A DNA stretch of 64,000 bases from Actinomadura luzonensis (GCF_022664455.2 NZ_JAKRKC020000001.1:1989001-2053000); one strand, 5' to 3'; positions 52,430-63,446 are shown, numbered from the stretch's first letter. Program-made: numbers and translations. The notes: a model not told the origin generated them from the sequence alone.

Positions 52430-53872
52430 TCATCGTGTTGCTGTGAGCAACTGCCGCACGCGCCCCGTCGCTGCATGCTCAGTGCCATAGATCCGCTCAA
52501 GATCAGATAGCAATGCGGTGAGGGTGCGCCGAGCCCGTTCCAAGAAGCCGGAGCTCAGCTCCAGCTCGCCGATCTGGCGCCTGAGCTCCAGAGCCTGCGG
52601 GTCATCTTCTGGAACGTCGGCCACCAGCGCCGTCAAGAGGTGCAGTGCCAGGTCAACGTCGCCCAGCTGAGCGTGACATGTGGCCTCCTGGAGCCGGTAG
52701 TGGAACGCCTGACCCGGCTCGCTCGACGCCGCCAACTCCCTGAATCCCTGCGCTGCTCGTCGGTAGTCACCCGCGCCCATATAGGCCTCGGCCAGTTGCT
52801 CCCGCAGTCCGGGCGCGTCGGGTGTACGAGCAAGGGCCTCCTCCAGCATCGAGGTGGCTTCGGTATACCGGGACTCCCTGATCAGGGTTTGGGCATTGCG
52901 GCGGGCACGACGGGCGTCCCCGTGGCTGAAATCGTCTCGGGCAGCTCGGCGTTCTGTCGCCGGCAGTTCAGGGCCGGTCATGGTGGTGCGGCTCAGGGCG
53001 CGGGCGTAGAGCGTCAAGGGGCTCGGGAGGGCATCGGTCATGTCGCCCAGCGGCGCGGTGCCGGAGAGGTACGGCATGAGCCGCTCGTACACTTCGCGAA
53101 CGCTGCCAGGCCTGTCCGCCGGGTCCTTCTCCACCATCGCCATCAGCAGCTCGTCCAGCCCACGTGGAATGTCAGCCCTGTGCCGTCCGGCCGGTACCGG
53201 GGACGTGGTGACGTGCTGGGTCTTCACGCTGTAATCGTTGGGCCCAGTGAACAGTGGGTGGCCGGTGGCCGCCTCGTAGAGTACGCATCCCAAGGAGTAG
53301 ATGTCGGTGTGCTTCGTACTCCGCTTACCTTCGACCTGCTCGGGAGACATGTACGCGGCAGTCCCGAGCTGCTGTCCGGTCTGGGTGAGCATGGTCATGT
53401 CCGCGTCATGGATAAACGCCAGGCCGAAGTCCAGGACCCGAATCGAACCGTCTCGGCAAAGCATGAGATTGGACGGTTTCAGGTCCCGGTGCAGGATGCC
53501 TTGCTCATGAGCAGCCTCCAAGACCGTCGCTATCTGGGCGCCGATGGACGCCACCCAGCCGATGGAGAGCGGTGCGTGCTCAGCAATGACGTCATGGAGA
53601 CCATTCCCGTCGATGAACTGCATGACCATGTAGTGGCGGCCGTCAACCGTTCCGAAGTCGTACAGAGCAGGAACACCCGGGTGAGCGAGGCTGGACAGCG
53701 CCTTGGCCTCCCGGGTGAACCTCTGATGCAGCTCCTCATCGGGGAGAAGGACGAACTTGATCGCGACCCGTCGGTCGAGCACGATGTCGTCGGCGCCCCA
53801 CACCTCGCCCATTCCACCGCAGCCGAGCCTGAGCGGGTCGAGCCGATAGCGACCGAGAAAGTGGGACACCAA
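52430..53872 (-). CDS. Soluble Ser/Thr protein kinase with TPR tail
   Basis: This is 480 residues. Kinase domain: Gly-rich loop LGCGGMGEVW, VAIKFV (catalytic Lys), HRDLKPSN (catalytic loop), DFGLAF, and SPEQVEGKRST with DIYSLGCVLYE. No membrane segment or PASTA domain follows, unlike the PknB type. Residues about 330-480 form TPR-like helices (RNAQTLIRESRYTEATSMLEEALARTPDAPGLREQLAEAY and repeats). It starts 13 bases before the methylase stop region, so it is the last gene of the defence operon and may sense or regulate it. It overlaps none of the convergent CoiA-like gene (gap 1 base). Confidence 0.9.
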   Translation of the reverse strand: MVSHFLGRYRLDPLRLGCGGMGEVWGADDIVLDRRVAIKFVLLPDEELHQRFTREAKALSSLAHPGVPALYDFGTVDGRHYMVMQFIDGNGLHDVIAEHAPLSIGWVASIGAQIATVLEAAHEQGILHRDLKPSNLMLCRDGSIRVLDFGLAFIHDADMTMLTQTGQQLGTAAYMSPEQVEGKRSTKHTDIYSLGCVLYEAATGHPLFTGPNDYSVKTQHVTTSPVPAGRHRADIPRGLDELLMAMVEKDPADRPGSVREVYERLMPYLSGTAPLGDMTDALPSPLTLYARALSRTTMTGPELPATERRAARDDFSHGDARRARRNAQTLIRESRYTEATSMLEEALARTPDAPGLREQLAEAYMGAGDYRRAAQGFRELAASSEPGQAFHYRLQEATCHAQLGDVDLALHLLTALVADVPEDDPQALELRRQIGELELSSGFLERARRTLTALLSDLERIYGTEHAATGRVRQLLTATR

Positions 53873-53884
53873 GCCTCCCGGGGG

Positions 53885-55693
53885 TTACTCCGGGGTCAGG
53901 CTCCCGTCGAGAAGCCCATCGATCCCGGCGACAACAAGATTATCGCTGATCTCCCGCAACGCTCTTACTGTGTCCTCAAGCGCGAGAAGTTGAGCGAACG
54001 ACTCTCCGTACCGGCGCTGTTCCTCGATCGGAAGTCTGGGTAGCGACGCCCGCCGTGGATCCCTCCTGACGGCCGAGCTGTGACGGCTCCCCGTGGTGCC
54101 TTCAGCACGTAGGCAGCCGGCCAGAAAATGGGGATCAAGGCGTTCCGGATCGGTTCGGAAAAGCAAAAGCTGCGAGCCGAGTACAGCACCCGCTTGGGTC
54201 ATCACCCGTGGCAACGCGCCACTGGAAAGGAGCAGGGAGGCGATCACGTCGCCCTTCTGGACGCGGACAAGACCTGGAGTGTCCTGAGTACGGCCGCTGG
54301 GCTCTCGGTTGAGCAAGAGATCCTTCGCCGTGAGCAGGGGAAGGTCACCGCCCTCCGGAAGCTTGAGCGGGCCCTGCATGATGGTGACGACTCCCGCCCG
54401 AGCCAGCTCACCGAGATTGGTCATGACAAGATCCCGGCGGGGTTTCGCCGCGATCCGCGGAAGCCTGAGTTCCTTCACCACGGATGAGAGGCGGTCACTC
54501 ATCGCTGGGTACCCGGAAGTGGGCTCCTGCGTCACTACTCGATGGCTCGTGGTCAGATCGACCTCTTCATCGAGAAGATCGATGATGCGTACCACCCGGC
54601 TGTTCTCCGGCAGCTCCGCCTTCTGGCAGTAGGCCCGCCATGCCGTCTCGGCCAGAGACAGGTCCTCGCCCGCGTTGACCATCAATACGTCCGACGGCGG
54701 CTCACCTCCCTCGACAGGCTTGCGGAGCACCCACAGGTCGGGTGGGCCGCTGGACGCGGGAGCGGCGCCGGGAAAGAGGCTGATGATGGCTCGCAAGGTT
54801 CCAGCTCTCAGCAGATTTCCTCGGATTCGCCGGCCGGGACGGCGATTGGCAGCCACACTCGGCATCATGATCACGACGAGCCCGCCTGGCTTCACATGCG
54901 CCAGGCAGTGTTGCATCCAGGCAAGTTCGGACTCACCGCGCGGTGGCAGTCCGAATTCCCAACGTGGATCGCTGGTCAGCTCCTCGTATCCCCAGCCGCG
55001 CTCGTTGAACGGCGGATTGCACACCACGGCGTCGAACTGAACGCCGGCAAAGGCATCGGCGCGCAGCGAGTCACCGGCTTCGACCTGCGCCTCATAGCCA
55101 TGAAGTCGGAGCCGGACGCTGGTCAGTCTTGCGGCGTTCTCATTCAGCTCCTGGCCCGCTACCTGGCTGCCACGGGTTTCCAGCAATATCGTGCCGATTC
55201 CACAGGCCGGGTCGAGTACCGTGCCGCCCTCCGTACCACCGATCGTGGTCATCAGCCTTGCCACTGCTGGCGGAGTGGCCAGCAGGCGACGGGAATGGAG
55301 ATCGACGTAGCGTTCGCAGATCCCGTCGAACGCGGCGACCGCGCCCTCCGCCTGCCCGATTTCGCGGGCCTCCCTGGCCAGGGCATCGTCAAGCTCGGCG
55401 CTCTCCCCCAGCAGAACCGCACCGACCTCGGCCACTACCTCACCTAGACGCAGATCGTCAGTGCTGCTGCGCAATCGCTGCCAGAACCGTTCCAGCGGCG
55501 ACACTTCGACATAGCGATCATGATCACGGAGCCACTGTTCCACCTCGCTCAGCGAGAAGGCAGGACTTGAGGCAGTGCCGCCCACAGGTTGGGGAAAGTC
55601 GTCGAACCGCTTGCGCCAGTTACTCACTGCGGCCCGGCCGACGTCGGCCATCCGTGCGATGTCAACGGCATTGACCAGGACGTCATCTTGCAT
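53885..55693 (-). CDS. N6-adenine methylase fused to a specificity-like domain
   Basis: This is 602 residues from the ATG at 55693, preceded by GGAGGAGGGG and overlapping the metalloprotease stop (TGATG). Residues about 1-60 look like a winged helix (ADVGRAAVSNWRKRFDDFPQP). The central N6-methylase has TVLDPACGIGTILLE and VVCNPPFNERGWG (NPPF motif). The C-terminal third has LPRIAAKPRRDL, LLTAKDLLL, VRVQKGDVIASLLL and DPHFLAGCLR, resembling an HsdS target-recognition half. It is therefore a self-contained M/S-type enzyme, beside a separate HsdM-HsdS-HsdR. Confidence 0.82.
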   Translation of the reverse strand: MQDDVLVNAVDIARMADVGRAAVSNWRKRFDDFPQPVGGTASSPAFSLSEVEQWLRDHDRYVEVSPLERFWQRLRSSTDDLRLGEVVAEVGAVLLGESAELDDALAREAREIGQAEGAVAAFDGICERYVDLHSRRLLATPPAVARLMTTIGGTEGGTVLDPACGIGTILLETRGSQVAGQELNENAARLTSVRLRLHGYEAQVEAGDSLRADAFAGVQFDAVVCNPPFNERGWGYEELTSDPRWEFGLPPRGESELAWMQHCLAHVKPGGLVVIMMPSVAANRRPGRRIRGNLLRAGTLRAIISLFPGAAPASSGPPDLWVLRKPVEGGEPPSDVLMVNAGEDLSLAETAWRAYCQKAELPENSRVVRIIDLLDEEVDLTTSHRVVTQEPTSGYPAMSDRLSSVVKELRLPRIAAKPRRDLVMTNLGELARAGVVTIMQGPLKLPEGGDLPLLTAKDLLLNREPSGRTQDTPGLVRVQKGDVIASLLLSSGALPRVMTQAGAVLGSQLLLFRTDPERLDPHFLAGCLRAEGTTGSRHSSAVRRDPRRASLPRLPIEEQRRYGESFAQLLALEDTVRALREISDNLVVAGIDGLLDGSLTPE

Positions 55694-56409
55694 CAGAGCC
55701 CCTCCTCCGGCAACCAAAGCTCATTTCCGGCACGGCGGAGCCGCTCGCGATAATCCTCATGCCCTGGCAGCGCCCGCTCTACGGCGCTCCAGAACTCGGA
55801 CCCGTGATCAGGCCTCTGAATATGCGCAAGCTCGTGAACAAGCACGTAGTCAATCAGGCTTGGAGGCAATTGCATGGTGGCCCAGTGGATGTTGACGTGC
55901 CCGTCCCGCGAACACGATCCCCATCTGTAACCGAGCGGTCGGACGCGCAATCCGCTCACCTCGACACCGAGCCGCGTCGCCCAGGGACGCATCCGTTTCG
56001 ACAGCCAGGGGTGACCGACGCGGCGATACCAGCCGACGAGTTCCTTCGCGCTGCCTCCTCTGGGCAACTCCAGACGCCCCCGGATGAGCCGTACCTCGTC
56101 GGCGTCCACCAGGCGCAGCCGATAGGAACGGCCCAGATAGCGGAATCCCTCGCCTGTGACGAACTCTTTGGCAGGTGGGGCGTCGCCCAGCTCCCGCTTC
56201 TCCGCGAGCTTGCCGTACAGCCAGGGTCTCTTGGCCTCCACCACCTTGGTCAGCTCGGACTTCGACAGTTGGGGTGGGACGACCGCGGTAATCGAGGCGT
56301 CCCGTTCGACGGTCAGGCGCACGCTCTTGCGCCGATCGCTCACCGAGACGGCGACCTCCAGGTCGCCGACTCGCAGGACTCCCGGTATTTCACTCACGGT
56401 CACCAGCAT
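55693..56409 (-). CDS. YgjP-like (M48-type) metallopeptidase-domain protein
   Basis: This is 238 residues from ATG at 56409, 7 bases after the HsdR stop; upstream open frame is overlapping HsdR. It has the YgjP/WLM-type zinc motif VHELAHIQRPDHGSEFW (HExxH) with the downstream third ligand region LPGHEDYRERL. The N-terminus DRRKSVRLTVERDASITAVVPP and GYRWGSCSRDGHVNIHW are typical of YgjP. It acts in the cytoplasm. Proteins of this class are common beside type I restriction loci. Its exact substrate is not known. Confidence 0.85.
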   Translation of the reverse strand: MLVTVSEIPGVLRVGDLEVAVSVSDRRKSVRLTVERDASITAVVPPQLSKSELTKVVEAKRPWLYGKLAEKRELGDAPPAKEFVTGEGFRYLGRSYRLRLVDADEVRLIRGRLELPRGGSAKELVGWYRRVGHPWLSKRMRPWATRLGVEVSGLRVRPLGYRWGSCSRDGHVNIHWATMQLPPSLIDYVLVHELAHIQRPDHGSEFWSAVERALPGHEDYRERLRRAGNELWLPEEGL

Positions 56410-56416
56410 GCCAGGG

Positions 56417-59400
56417 TCAGGCTTTGGGGATCGTCGCGTGGTTGTTCTTGACGGCGTCCCGGGCCTTGTCCGCCACCTTCTCCAGCTGATGGACATCGCC
56501 GAGGTCAGCGGTCACGAGAATCTCGAAGATCTCGTCGCGGAAGTCGGCGACGTCGGGACGCTTGTCCCAAAAGCCGTGCCGGTGGATGGTCCGGCCGGCC
56601 AGCCGGATGATGTCCCGAGTGGCCTTGACGAACCGCTGGTCTTCCAGGTCCGCGTCGGAGGTCGCCAGCTCCTGAAGCAGGACGCCGTAGAGAGCGAATT
56701 CGGCGGGGCTGAACTCGTGGGGGTTGTCCCGCCGGTCCTCCACCACGTCGGACATCAGGTCCTTGAACGCCAGCAACTGGGCGTCCCAGTCGTCCTTGAG
56801 CTCGGTCAGGATCTGTTCCAGTCGCTCGCTCAGCAACTGGTAGCGGGCCGGGTCCTGGCCGGCGTTGACGGTGATGTGATGCCGAATGGCGTTCTCCATC
56901 TCCGACGCCTTGGCCCGTGAACCGCCGGTCATCGCCTCGACCCTTTCAGCGAAGTTGGTCGCGGTCAGTGCGATGGGCGGCAGCTGCTGCTCGATGTCGA
57001 GCGCGGTGATGTGCTCGTCGATGAGCACCTTGATCTTCTGTCCGTACGCGCCGGGGTCGAACTCGCCGCCGTCGACGCGGTAACGCCGGTTCGCGGTGAG
57101 CCTGATTACCGCGAAGTGCTTGGCGTCGGCCAGATACGGTGTTGCCGCAGGGTCGGGCAGCACCGTGTTGATCGTCCGGGAGAAGCGGGCCAGCTCGACG
57201 CCGAACCGGTCACGCAGTTGCGGATCCGCCAGCTCTTGCACGCAGCCTTCGACGTCGGTGTAGTCGCGGAACATCATCCGGAGCCGCTGCCGGCGCGGCT
57301 CCAGCTTGCCGATCTCCGTCTTCAGGTCGCGCAGTGCGCCCGAGACGTCGCGGCTCTCGTCGGTCTCGAATTCCTCGTCGGCGTAGATACGCAGCGCCTC
57401 TACCAGGTTCTGGGCCACGCCGCGGTAGTCCACGACGTACCCGAAGGGCTTGTTGCCGGCCGTACGGTTCACCCGCGCCACGGCCTGGAGCAGGTCGTGC
57501 ATCTCCAGCTTCCGGTCGAGGTACATCACCTGCTCGATCGGCGCGTCGAATCCCGTGAGCAGCATCGACTTCACGATGACGAAGGCGATGTCGTTCTCCC
57601 CGAAGGGCCGGGTGAAGCTTTCGATCCGGGTCTTCTGCTTGGCCTCGTCGGTCCACTCGGCGTAGCGGTCCTCGTGTTCGGTGTCTCCCTTGGAGATCAC
57701 CGGCACGAAGTCCATCCGCTTCAACAGGTCGAGCTGCTTGTGGGCCTTCACGAGCTGGGCCTGGCGCGGCTTCAGTTCTTCGATGGTCCGGGTGAGCAGG
57801 TGCGGCGGGAGCTTCTCGATGTCGCGGACCAGCTCGTCGCGGGCCTCCATGAGCGCTTCCCGGTACCGTACGGTCGTCTCCCGGTCGTAGGCGACCACCT
57901 GCGCCTTGAAGCCCTCGGGCAGCACCTTGTCCACGTAGTGCCGGAGCATGTGCTTGGCCTTGACGTCCACCAGCTTCCGCGCCGCCGACACGTTTCCCTT
58001 GGTCGCCCAGCGGGACTGCAGCTGCTGACGCTCTTCGTCTGTCAGCTCCTCGAACTCCTCCTCGAAGAGCTCGTCCATGTCCTGGCCGTTCTGCAGTGCG
58101 CCCTTGACCTTGATGCCCTCGTAGAGGATCGGCACGATCACGCCGTCCTCTTCGGCTTCCCGGAGGCGGTAGGTGTCGATGAACGGTCCGAACAGCTCCA
58201 CGCTGGTCTTCCGCTGTCCCCGCTTCTTCATGATCGGGGTTCCTGTGAAGCCGATCCTGGCGGCGTTAGGCATGGCCTGGCGAAGGTTGGCGCCGAGTGC
58301 GGCGGTGTGCGAGCGGTGCACCTCGTCGATCAGTACGACGATCGACTCATCGGTGTTGATCTCGCCCAGCTCCATGCGGTCCTTGGGCTGACCGCTCTGG
58401 TTCTTCTGGATCATCACGAAGACCAGCCCGGGACCCTTGCGGCCGAGCAGAGTTCTCGCCCGTGCCGTGTTTTTGGCGACGTCCACCTTCTCGTTGCTCA
58501 GCGCCATCGTCTCAGTGAGCTGATCCTGCAACTGGGTACGGTCGGTGACCACCACGACCTTGTAGTGCGCCAGCCCGTCCAGCGACCGCAGCCGCCGTAC
58601 CAGGAAGGTCATGGTGAGGCTCTTGCCCGACCCCTGGGTGTGCCAGATGATGCCACCGCGATGTCCCGGCTCGCCCGTCAACAGCCGCTCGACCGCGCGC
58701 TCGACCGCCCGGAACTGCTGGTACCTGGGGGCGACCTTGATGGTGACACCCTCGTCGGTGGTCATGAAGGTGACGAAGTTGTGCACGATGTTCAGCAGGT
58801 TGTCCGGCTCCAGCACGCCGGCGACCAGGACCTCCTGCTTTCTCAGCTGCTCTTCTTCCTTGCCCAGCCGGTCGGCGAGCTGCTTCTTCGTCATCGGGTA
58901 CGGGTCACGCCACGGGACGTAGTGTTCGAGCTTGGCGGTTAACGTGCCGAGCCTGGCGTCCTCACCGCTCGTCGCGACCGTCAGCTGCACCGGCCGGAAT
59001 AGTCCGGTACGGCTGTCGCGGTAGCGACGAAGCTGGGTCACGGCCTTGTCCAGATTGCTCTCGGTGGTCTTCTTGCACTCGATGACGACCAGAGGGATGC
59101 CGTTCACGAAGAGGACGACGTCCGGGACAATCTGCTTGTGGCCGCCGGTACCCGGGATGTCCACCCGGAACTGGTTGATCACTGTGAACTCGTTGCTGCC
59201 CGGACGGTTCTTCCAGTCGATGTAGTGCACTGTCCGGGATTTGCCGGTCGCCAGATCTTCGATCGGGATTCCGTTGATCAACAGGTCGGTGATCTGCTTG
59301 TTGGCTTCCAGCAGGTTAGTCGCGGGAATCCGGGTGATGGCGTTGACCGCTTGGCTCACCTTGCGCTCGTCCAGCCAGGTGCCGTTGATGCGCTCGATGG

Positions 59401-59572
59401 CGTCACGCAACTTGTCTTCGAGGATCGTCTCGTCGAAGCTGCCCCGGTCCGACATCCTCGGAGAGAGCGGAATCACCGCCCCATGTTCAGCTCCCGCCTT
59501 GTGTTCCCAGCCCATGTCCTTGAGCTGTTCGATGAGCGGCTTCTCGACGAGCAAGTATTCGTAGTCAGTCAC
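56417..59572 (-). CDS. hsdR: Type I restriction enzyme R subunit
   Basis: This is 1051 residues. The nuclease core is near residues 140-180 (VVLFVNGIPLVVIECKKTTESN, the E-x-K part of PD-(D/E)xK). The helicase has Walker A IIWHTQGSGKSLTM, DEAD-type box VLIDEVHRSHTAALG, SAT-like motif FTGTPI, and later helicase motifs including LLTGFDAPIEQVMYLD and AVARVNRT. It translocates DNA and cuts unmethylated DNA when in complex with HsdM and HsdS. It lies downstream of hsdS with a gap of about 90 bases. Length is normal. Confidence 0.95.
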   Translation of the reverse strand: MTDYEYLLVEKPLIEQLKDMGWEHKAGAEHGAVIPLSPRMSDRGSFDETILEDKLRDAIERINGTWLDERKVSQAVNAITRIPATNLLEANKQITDLLINGIPIEDLATGKSRTVHYIDWKNRPGSNEFTVINQFRVDIPGTGGHKQIVPDVVLFVNGIPLVVIECKKTTESNLDKAVTQLRRYRDSRTGLFRPVQLTVATSGEDARLGTLTAKLEHYVPWRDPYPMTKKQLADRLGKEEEQLRKQEVLVAGVLEPDNLLNIVHNFVTFMTTDEGVTIKVAPRYQQFRAVERAVERLLTGEPGHRGGIIWHTQGSGKSLTMTFLVRRLRSLDGLAHYKVVVVTDRTQLQDQLTETMALSNEKVDVAKNTARARTLLGRKGPGLVFVMIQKNQSGQPKDRMELGEINTDESIVVLIDEVHRSHTAALGANLRQAMPNAARIGFTGTPIMKKRGQRKTSVELFGPFIDTYRLREAEEDGVIVPILYEGIKVKGALQNGQDMDELFEEEFEELTDEERQQLQSRWATKGNVSAARKLVDVKAKHMLRHYVDKVLPEGFKAQVVAYDRETTVRYREALMEARDELVRDIEKLPPHLLTRTIEELKPRQAQLVKAHKQLDLLKRMDFVPVISKGDTEHEDRYAEWTDEAKQKTRIESFTRPFGENDIAFVIVKSMLLTGFDAPIEQVMYLDRKLEMHDLLQAVARVNRTAGNKPFGYVVDYRGVAQNLVEALRIYADEEFETDESRDVSGALRDLKTEIGKLEPRRQRLRMMFRDYTDVEGCVQELADPQLRDRFGVELARFSRTINTVLPDPAATPYLADAKHFAVIRLTANRRYRVDGGEFDPGAYGQKIKVLIDEHITALDIEQQLPPIALTATNFAERVEAMTGGSRAKASEMENAIRHHITVNAGQDPARYQLLSERLEQILTELKDDWDAQLLAFKDLMSDVVEDRRDNPHEFSPAEFALYGVLLQELATSDADLEDQRFVKATRDIIRLAGRTIHRHGFWDKRPDVADFRDEIFEILVTADLGDVHQLEKVADKARDAVKNNHATIPKA

Positions 59573-59663
59573 CGTCCGACTCCCCTCGCTAGCTCCGCTA
59601 GCAACGTCTTCACTCAGGTAAACCGCCTACTGCCGGAGCGGCTCACCACCGCCGCAGTTGAGC

Positions 59664-60887
59664 TCAAAGTTTTTCCAGTACGGCTTCCGCAGTGGCGGCC
59701 CGCACCCGCCCCGTCAGCAGGTCTTCCATGAGACCTTGCTTGAGCATGCGAAGGCGCGCTTCCTCTTCTCGCCATCGCTCGATGGTTTGTTCGCATTCGA
59801 CTAGTGCGGCATCGATCTTTCGCTGATGCTCTAGCTCTACCGGCAGCTCGATAAACGTTTTCCGAAGATTAGTGGGATTAATGTTCACTTGATGCACACC
59901 AGGAGTGGCAAAGCGCCTGATGCGCTGCTGAATTGCAGGACGATTGAGCCAGCGCACCAGATATTCTGGCACAAGGCGACCCAGGTCTGGATTAAGACGC
60001 ACCAGATAGGAGGCAAATGACGTGGGCCGTTCGATCTCACTTCGCCAGATTGATGTGCGACCGACATGATCGATGCTATTCGTACGATTGAAAAGCACGT
60101 CACGGTCACGCAGAAAGAGGTGCGCGGGCGCGCCAAGGGATGAATACTTCACTTCACCGAGCTCAATTTTCCCGTTGGCTAGATTATTCATCCTAAGAAT
60201 AGGAGTGCCTGAATCATCCTCATCAAGTGAAGTGGAAATTCCGTACTCAACGCTGGGAACCACCTCGGCAAGTCGAACACACGACCATCCTTCGCCGAGA
60301 TCCGAGGGATCGCTACGAACCGGGATCAGAGCGTCAGAGATGGCTGCCCGAAGAGCGATGACCTTTTTGGCGCCCTCAAGTGTGAAGCGAATCTGAGCAT
60401 CGAGAGTGTCGAGGATTTCCGCGATCCGTCGCTGCTGACCTATTGAAGGTAGAGCGATTTTAAGATTCGCGACATCCGACTCGTTAACTGCAGGATAATT
60501 CGAACCGACCGCCATAGCGTCAGTCTGGCGGAGGGCTGAAAGGCCTAGCATCCAATGGAAAATGAATCGCGGATGCGCGATGCCAGCCTTGGCTCGGAGT
60601 ACTGCGAACCCCGTGGACGCGACGAGTGCTTCACCAGCGTCTTCTATATACCCGTGAGACTGCTGCAGCGGCCTCACTGTGCCCAGTAGGCAGTCATGCG
60701 GACGCACAAGGCGCTGAGCCCGTGAAGGTGCAGAAGCCCGCAAATGAGTATCCAAGCTGTTCCAGAAGATTTGCCCGCGACTTACCGCAGATAGATCAAT
60801 ATAGCGAAAGCGGAATGATCCTGGCGTACCTATCGTGAGTGCTTCTGGATTGATGTCAACCGCGTCTGAAAGACGAGCTTCACGCAT
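59664..60887 (-). CDS. hsdS: Type I restriction enzyme S (specificity) subunit
   Basis: This is 407 residues with two target-recognition domains separated and followed by conserved helical spacers: [23 protein letters not shown] and [29 protein letters not shown]. The first TRD is roughly residues 30-150, the second 200-350. It directs the M and R subunits to a bipartite DNA site. The TRD region (about 59850-60850) is visibly AT-richer than its neighbours, as expected of horizontally swapped specificity genes. It overlaps the hsdM end by 8 bases. Confidence 0.94.
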   Translation of the reverse strand: MREARLSDAVDINPEALTIGTPGSFRFRYIDLSAVSRGQIFWNSLDTHLRASAPSRAQRLVRPHDCLLGTVRPLQQSHGYIEDAGEALVASTGFAVLRAKAGIAHPRFIFHWMLGLSALRQTDAMAVGSNYPAVNESDVANLKIALPSIGQQRRIAEILDTLDAQIRFTLEGAKKVIALRAAISDALIPVRSDPSDLGEGWSCVRLAEVVPSVEYGISTSLDEDDSGTPILRMNNLANGKIELGEVKYSSLGAPAHLFLRDRDVLFNRTNSIDHVGRTSIWRSEIERPTSFASYLVRLNPDLGRLVPEYLVRWLNRPAIQQRIRRFATPGVHQVNINPTNLRKTFIELPVELEHQRKIDAALVECEQTIERWREEEARLRMLKQGLMEDLLTGRVRAATAEAVLEKL

Positions 60888-63324
60888 ATCCCAGCTCCTT
60901 CAGGTAAGCAGTAAACCGAGCAGCAGCAGCTTCGCGCTGATCCTCGAGTTCGCGTAGGGTCACCGCATACTTGTCCGCCCACATGCGGAACGCATCCTCA
61001 AACAGCCGACGGGCAGCCGCCGTTCGAGAATCCAAGCGGGACGAAACCTGTAGCCGGAGCACGTCGAGGACGAGGGCGCGGCGGCCAGAGGCGTCCAGGG
61101 CACCGGCGGCCATGCGGAGGCGGGGGAGGAAGTGGTCTTCCAGCGCACCAACCTTTTTCCTGGCGGCCGCCGTACGGGACTTGAGTGCTTTGAGCTCGGC
61201 CTCGGAGAGTTGGCCCTCGGCGGGCTCGTCGGCTTCCTCCTCGTCCTCCGAGGGCTTGGCGGTGGCGGCCTTGAGTTGGGCGTTCAGCTCGGCGTAGGCG
61301 GTCTCGGCCTTTTCGAGTTCGGCCAGGTAGTCGGGAATCAGCGCGGGGACGACGCGGTGGTCGCGGGCCTTGCGTTTCTCGGTGGCGATCTTCTGCTTGT
61401 CCCAGTACTCGACGTCCTCCTCGTCCAGCGCGAAGGCCGACTCGATGGTGGTGAGCCAGCCTTCGACCACGCCCTCGAACCCGTTCAGGCCGAGGGTCTT
61501 GATGTCGTACTGGGCCTCGCCCCACCATGCCGCCACGACGCCGGCCAGTTCGAACCGGTCGAGCATGTCCAGGGGCAGCAGCTCGGTCACGAAGGAGTCG
61601 AGCAGATCTGCGCGTACCTCCATTACCTTGTGCGTGCTGGGCAGTTCGATCAGGTGCTTGCTGTGGCGGCTCCACCACTCGTCGAAAGCCTCGCGCAACC
61701 GGATCACAGCAGGTTCGGCGAGGGTGGGGAGGCGGGCGGCGGTGGCCTGCCAGCCCTCGGGGAGGAAGTCGAAGTAGTCGGCGTCGCGCTCGGTGAACAG
61801 CGTCACTGGGTCGATGCCGAACGCCCGGAACAGCCCCGCCTTGGCCTCGACCTCGGACTTGGGTACGCCGCCGTGCAGGTGGGCGCGTACATCCTGCGGC
61901 TCGGGCGGAGGCGTGTTGTCGACGTAGCGGCGGATGTTGAGGTTGAAGTCATTCTCGCGGAGCTCTTCGACGTCGACGACTCGCGCGAACCCAGGGATGT
62001 CCTCATAGGCCTCGTACGCTGCGACGATCTTCTCGGCGTGCTGGGGGTCGAGGTAGTTCTGGGCGCGGCCGGCGGTGAACTCGCGGTCGGCGTTGATGAA
62101 GAGCACCTTGCCGCGCCGTTCGGCCGGGCGCGGGTCGGTGCCGCGCAGGACGAGGACGCAGGCGGGGATGCCGGTGCCGTAAAAGAGGTTGGGGGCCAGG
62201 CCGATGACCGCCTCCAGACGGTCATCCTCGATGATGCCCTCGCGGATGTCCTTCTCCTTGCCGCCACGGAACAGCACGCCGTGGGGCATGACGGTGGCCC
62301 CGATGCCGTCGGGGGTCAGCACCGCCAGGACGTGTTGGGCGAACATGAGGTCCGCCTTCTTCCCGGTCTCGGGCGCGTAGCCGTACTTGAAGCGTTCCTT
62401 GTGCTTCATGTCGACTGAGGAGTAGTTGAGGGAGAAGGGCGGATTGGTGAGCACCCGGTCGAAGCGCATCAGCTCGCCGCCCTTGAGGTGCCGGGGCTCG
62501 GCGAGGGTATCGTCGTTCTCCAGCTGAGCGTTGAGGACGCCATGGAGGATCATGTTCATCTTCGACACCGCCCAGGTGCCGCCGTTGTACTCCTGACCGG
62601 CCAGGGTCAGGTCACGCGAGTCGAGGCCGTGCTCGTCGATGTACTCCTTGGCGTGGATGAGCATGCCGCCCGAGCCAGCGCACGGGTCGTAGACGGCCAT
62701 GCCCGGCCTGGGCTTGACCAGGCGGACCATCATGCGGACGACACCACGCGGCGTGTAGAACTCGCCGCCCTTCTTACCGGCGGAGTCGGCGAACTGGGCG
62801 ATCAGGTATTCGTAGGCCGCGCCGAGCAGGTCGGGAAACTCGAAGTCCTCGTTGCGGAGCCGTACGCGGGAGAAGTGGTCGACGAGCTGCTGCAGCCGCT
62901 TGTCGGGGATCGTGGACTGGCCGACCTTACGGGTGAAGTCGATGTGCTCCAGAACGCCTTCGAGGGCGGCGACGTTCTCTTCCTCCAGGGCGCCGAGCGC
63001 CTTGTTGAGCATGTCGCCGACGTTCTTCTTGCGCGACTCGTTCCTGATATGGCTCCAGCGGGCTTCCGGGGGCACGTAGAACTTGTCACCACGGTAGAAG
63101 CCGCGCGCCTCGGCCATCCGTTCGGCTTCCTCGCGGCTCTTGCCTTCGGCCATCCGCTTCTCGACGACCTCGCCGCGGACCACCTCGAACTGGTCGGAGG
63201 CCCGCTTCAGGAAGAGCATCCCGAAGATGTACTCCTTGAACTCCGAGGCGTCCATCTTGCCTCGGAGGATGTCGGCCGCGCCGAACAGGTGCCGCTCAAG
63301 CTGCGGCAACGTCAACTTCGCCAC
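60880..63324 (-). CDS. hsdM: Type I restriction enzyme M subunit (N6-adenine methylase)
   Basis: This is 814 residues, longer than many HsdM. N-terminal HsdM helical domain ([33 protein letters not shown]), SAM site [16 protein letters not shown], and catalytic [14 protein letters not shown]. The C-terminal ~350 residues are an extra helical region with an acidic [11 protein letters not shown] linker and coiled-coil-like Arg/Glu repeats. It methylates adenine at the site chosen by HsdS. It is the first complete gene of the operon, with a promoter-like sequence at 63447-63475. Confidence 0.95.
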   Translation of the reverse strand: MAKLTLPQLERHLFGAADILRGKMDASEFKEYIFGMLFLKRASDQFEVVRGEVVEKRMAEGKSREEAERMAEARGFYRGDKFYVPPEARWSHIRNESRKKNVGDMLNKALGALEEENVAALEGVLEHIDFTRKVGQSTIPDKRLQQLVDHFSRVRLRNEDFEFPDLLGAAYEYLIAQFADSAGKKGGEFYTPRGVVRMMVRLVKPRPGMAVYDPCAGSGGMLIHAKEYIDEHGLDSRDLTLAGQEYNGGTWAVSKMNMILHGVLNAQLENDDTLAEPRHLKGGELMRFDRVLTNPPFSLNYSSVDMKHKERFKYGYAPETGKKADLMFAQHVLAVLTPDGIGATVMPHGVLFRGGKEKDIREGIIEDDRLEAVIGLAPNLFYGTGIPACVLVLRGTDPRPAERRGKVLFINADREFTAGRAQNYLDPQHAEKIVAAYEAYEDIPGFARVVDVEELRENDFNLNIRRYVDNTPPPEPQDVRAHLHGGVPKSEVEAKAGLFRAFGIDPVTLFTERDADYFDFLPEGWQATAARLPTLAEPAVIRLREAFDEWWSRHSKHLIELPSTHKVMEVRADLLDSFVTELLPLDMLDRFELAGVVAAWWGEAQYDIKTLGLNGFEGVVEGWLTTIESAFALDEEDVEYWDKQKIATEKRKARDHRVVPALIPDYLAELEKAETAYAELNAQLKAATAKPSEDEEEADEPAEGQLSEAELKALKSRTAAARKKVGALEDHFLPRLRMAAGALDASGRRALVLDVLRLQVSSRLDSRTAAARRLFEDAFRMWADKYAVTLRELEDQREAAAARFTAYLKELGYA

Positions 63325-63446
63325 GTGGTGGCCTTTCTCAATCGATCGATCTGCGCTGCCTCGATATGGCTCCGCCTCGACGGAGGCTCTCTAGTCTTTC
63401 AACAGCCCGCCGGGTCTCCAGGAACAGCACCATCGCGTTGTCAAGA

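Noticed and set aside
53040..53234. Small ORFs opposite the kinase that could be antisense genes.
   Set aside because: They are short, lack ribosome sites and lie inside a well-supported kinase.
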